Positions 6,298 to 8,358 of a DNA stretch of 8,358 bases are shown one piece after another; positions within the stretch are counted from its first letter, which is position 1; each line of letters begins with the position of its first letter. The stretch lies in assembly GCA_026387515.1 (NCBI GenBank), contig JAPLLP010000206.1, positions 1-8,358 on the forward strand, written 5' to 3'. Both the position numbers and the translations under genes were made by a program. The notes beneath the pieces are model-generated. The model was not told the origin of the DNA and did not search any database. It was given only the letters and a program-made list of their open reading frames with translations. Source of the stretch: Candidatus Omnitrophota bacterium. Lineage in GTDB: Bacteria; Omnitrophota; Koll11; Gygaellales; Profunditerraquicolaceae.

Positions 6298-7950
6298 TTA
6301 TTGCGGCTGGCTGAAATCCACCCTTGCGACGTATTCATTGCCTATTACCTTAAGTAGTTGAAACCTGCCTTGGTTAGCTACCGCTCGCTCGATGTCGCTA
6401 AGCGCGGATTTTTTAAGCACGCAATAGGTTACGGACTGCTTCTTCATAAAATCTCTTATCTTTTCATCGCTGTCAAGAAAAGGCACCGGGTGCGGGCTAA
6501 AAAAATTCGAACCATAGGGATCGGCGACAGCAACTTCTTTATCGGAATAATAACGCACTCCGCGTAAATATGGTTTAGAGCAAACTATCGCATTGTCTAT
6601 CTTGTAATTTTTTAAGAGGAAATCGCAGGCGTCCTTGCTGGATATATACGGCTCGACATTTTTATCTATAAAGGCGAAAAACAACAGTAAAAGCGGAATG
6701 GCAAAGACAAGCATATAAACGCAATTTAAAAACTTGCGCCTGAAGACAAAAAATAAATTTAAACCTATATATGACAGATACACGGGAATAAATATAAAAA
6801 CCGGCCTCTTATCTGACAAATATTCCGGGAATCTTAGCAATGCTACCGCCAGAAGAACGGGAAAAATAATCAAGGCAGCTATAGAAATGAAAGAAATTAT
6901 GAAGAACAGGCGGCCCTTCTTCTGTGCCGAGGAAAATTCGTGCATAAAATCTCCGCCTACAATAGCCAGGGCAGGAAATAAAGGAAAAATATAGCTGACT
7001 AATTTTGAATGCGCGGATTGAAAAATAACTAAACCTACCCCTATCCAGCAGAGCAAAAAGACTTGAAAACTGGAAAAGCCCCTCACCGCGCGCCTGACCA
7101 GACAAACCAACGCCGCCGCAACAAAGATACTCCAGGGAAACATGCAGCCAAACATCGAGAGAGGATAAAAATACCAGGTATCGTTACTTAAGTGTTCTGC
7201 CTCTAAGATACGCCTTATATGGTCGTTATAAAAAAATTCATGCGTAAAAGCGTGGCCGTAGCTACGGATCATAAAAACGTACCAGGGGGCAGCTAAGAGC
7301 GCGAAAATCAGGGCACCCCAGAAAAAATACGGCGAAATCAAAAACTTAACTTCTCTTTTAAAAAATAGGAATAAGAAGATTATCAAAAGCGGAATAAGAA
7401 GGCCTAGCGGCCCCTTAGTCAGCACCGCGAGCCCGGAAAAAACGAAAAACAACAAGATACCTATGCCCTCTTTTTTCTTATCAATATAGGCCAGGTAAAA
7501 TAAATTAAGCGCTAACACTATGAATACGGAAAAGATCAAGTCGGTAAATACCGTCCTGGCCAAGCCGATGTAAAGGCCGCTAGAGGCCAAGAGCAGGCCG
7601 GACAAGAAAGCCTTTTTGCGGTCCTCAAAACCAAGGAGCGCCAAGAAATAAACCGATACTATTCCTACGCCGGCGAATAAGGCAGGGAAAAAACGCGCCG
7701 AGAAACTGGAGATCCCGAAAATCAGATAGGCGATGCGTAAAAATATATATAAAAGAATGGGTTTTTCAAACTGGGGTTGGCCAAACAGATAAGGCGTCAA
7801 CCAGCTATGATGAGAGATCATCTCCCTGGCGGTCTGGGTATAAAAGACTTCGTCAGGATTGGTAAGGGCAAGACCCCCGCTTCCCAGCATAAAAAATAAA
7901 TAAGATAACCCCAGCAAAATCAGTATATATTTAATATCAGATTGCTTCAT
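6298..7950 (-). CDS. ArnT/PMT-like polytopic membrane glycosyltransferase
   Basis: This is a 550-residue integral membrane enzyme of the dolichyl-phosphate-mannose/ArnT superfamily (GT-C fold), which moves a sugar from a polyprenyl-phosphate carrier to an acceptor outside the cytoplasmic membrane. After a first helix (about 7-28) the outer loop has the acidic pair D33/E34 in NPDEVFYTQTAREM, the expected catalytic site, then FEKPILLY (61-68), the family's KPP-like motif. Roughly ten to twelve hydrophobic helices follow. The motifs NDHIRRI with TWYFYPLSMFGCMFPW (243-273) and SKLVSYIFPLFPAL (315-328) are typical. Residues about 432-550 form a soluble C-terminal domain. The ATG at 7950 was chosen because it overlaps the true TGA of the deacetylase (ATGA) and opens with a normal MKQSDIKYILILL helix start. 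The in-frame GTG at 8304 would add 118 residues of deacetylase sequence and is not the start. Sugar and acceptor are unknown. Confidence 0.9.
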   Translation of the reverse strand: MKQSDIKYILILLGLSYLFFMLGSGGLALTNPDEVFYTQTAREMISHHSWLTPYLFGQPQFEKPILLYIFLRIAYLIFGISSFSARFFPALFAGVGIVSVYFLALLGFEDRKKAFLSGLLLASSGLYIGLARTVFTDLIFSVFIVLALNLFYLAYIDKKKEGIGILLFFVFSGLAVLTKGPLGLLIPLLIIFLFLFFKREVKFLISPYFFWGALIFALLAAPWYVFMIRSYGHAFTHEFFYNDHIRRILEAEHLSNDTWYFYPLSMFGCMFPWSIFVAAALVCLVRRAVRGFSSFQVFLLCWIGVGLVIFQSAHSKLVSYIFPLFPALAIVGGDFMHEFSSAQKKGRLFFIISFISIAALIIFPVLLAVALLRFPEYLSDKRPVFIFIPVYLSYIGLNLFFVFRRKFLNCVYMLVFAIPLLLLFFAFIDKNVEPYISSKDACDFLLKNYKIDNAIVCSKPYLRGVRYYSDKEVAVADPYGSNFFSPHPVPFLDSDEKIRDFMKKQSVTYCVLKKSALSDIERAVANQGRFQLLKVIGNEYVARVDFSQPQ

Positions 7951-8358
7951 TGCTTTGCGTAGCCCAAAAGCTCGGTTATGGTTACAAACCGGTAACCCTT
8001 TTCTCTTAATTTTCTTACCAACCTGTGGATACTCTTGACTGTTTCGCTGCGGTTTCCGCCTTCTGTGACAAACAACCAGATACCCCACGATATATTTATC
8101 ATCAAAGGTCACCCAGTCCTTAGAATTAAGAGACCATAGTACCACTTTATACCCCAGGCTTTCGACTTTTTTCTTCTCTTCCGAGGTAAGCCAGGCCTTG
8201 GGGGGACGAAAATACTTTGTGCTGAATCCGGTAACCTCTCTAATAACCCTTTCGCCCTCTTTTATCTCCCGCTCCAGAGAATCCATAGAATAGCGCAAAA
8301 GCACGTGATGATCATAACTATGGTTGCCGATCTCATGCCCTTCTTCTCTGACCCTGCG
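7947..8358 (-). pseudogene. NodB-type polysaccharide deacetylase, C-terminal part, frameshifted (N-terminus beyond the right edge)
   Basis: The visible part begins inside the NodB domain: EGHEIGNHSYDHH holds the two zinc-binding histidines (motif 2), TKYFRPP is motif 3, and VVLWSLNSKDW is motif 4. After DDKYIV the frame loses similarity. Shifting by +1 near 8083-8088 restores a normal C-terminus, with TEGGNRSETVKS, then KLREKGYRFVTITELL, ending at a TGA (7947-7949) that overlaps the glycosyltransferase ATG. Between the two frames the expected PGDIILxHD segment (motif 5, with the catalytic-site histidine) is absent, so about 18-20 residues seem deleted. Intact relatives remove N-acetyl groups from peptidoglycan or other envelope glycans. 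As written this copy should not be active. An assembly or sequencing error is the main alternative. Confidence 0.8.

Noticed and set aside
6298..8304. A single 668-residue deacetylase-glycosyltransferase fusion protein
   Set aside because: Residues 75-118 of that frame resemble nothing, while the +1 frame over the same bases gives the proper deacetylase C-terminus ending in TGA overlapping the ATG at 7950. The fusion is a product of the frameshift.

Overview
All genes that can be supported lie on the minus strand, so the text below reads from high to low coordinates. The window looks like an ordinary chromosomal stretch of an uncultivated, probably diderm bacterium. The reasons are a predicted lipoprotein M48 peptidase, a lipid-linked-sugar glycosyltransferase, and moderate GC with AT-rich promoter regions. 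A PVC/Omnitrophota-type lineage is a guess with low confidence. There are no mobile elements, CRISPR arrays, tRNAs or rRNAs. No gene-free stretch exceeds 300 bases; the longest is 97 bp.

Right end (8358 to 6298): the C-terminal part of a NodB-type polysaccharide deacetylase runs in from outside the window. It appears broken by an internal deletion plus frameshift near 8085. It overlaps by ATGA a 550-residue ArnT/PMT-type membrane glycosyltransferase. The long open frame joining the two (from 8304) is an artefact of that frameshift. The pair suggests envelope glycan modification.

Centre (6278 to 2032): a textbook sigma70-type promoter sits so close to pyrE (orotate phosphoribosyltransferase) that the mRNA may be leaderless. 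After pyrE comes a 97-bp AT-rich gap holding five 10-bp-periodic direct repeats and a perfect TATAAT just 8 nt before the GTG start of an HI0933/YhiN-family flavoprotein. That gene overlaps by ATGA an in-frame fusion of Maf (nucleotide pyrophosphatase) with a lipoprotein M48 zinc peptidase. The fusion in turn overlaps by 8 bp a secreted clan GH-A glycoside hydrolase. The hydrolase is split by a second internal deletion plus frameshift near 2426-2454.

Left end (2033 to 1): a strong hairpin sits at the hydrolase stop codon. It is followed by a guanine-deaminase-like cytidine-deaminase-fold enzyme, then a CusR/CopR-like OmpR-family response regulator, and its sensor histidine kinase, which leaves the window just before its phospho-acceptor H-box.

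The points most worth a second look are the two similar coding lesions in carbohydrate-active genes, the Maf-M48 fusion with a signal peptide in its middle, the helically phased repeat array upstream of a promoter with no -35 box, and the two candidate leaderless starts.
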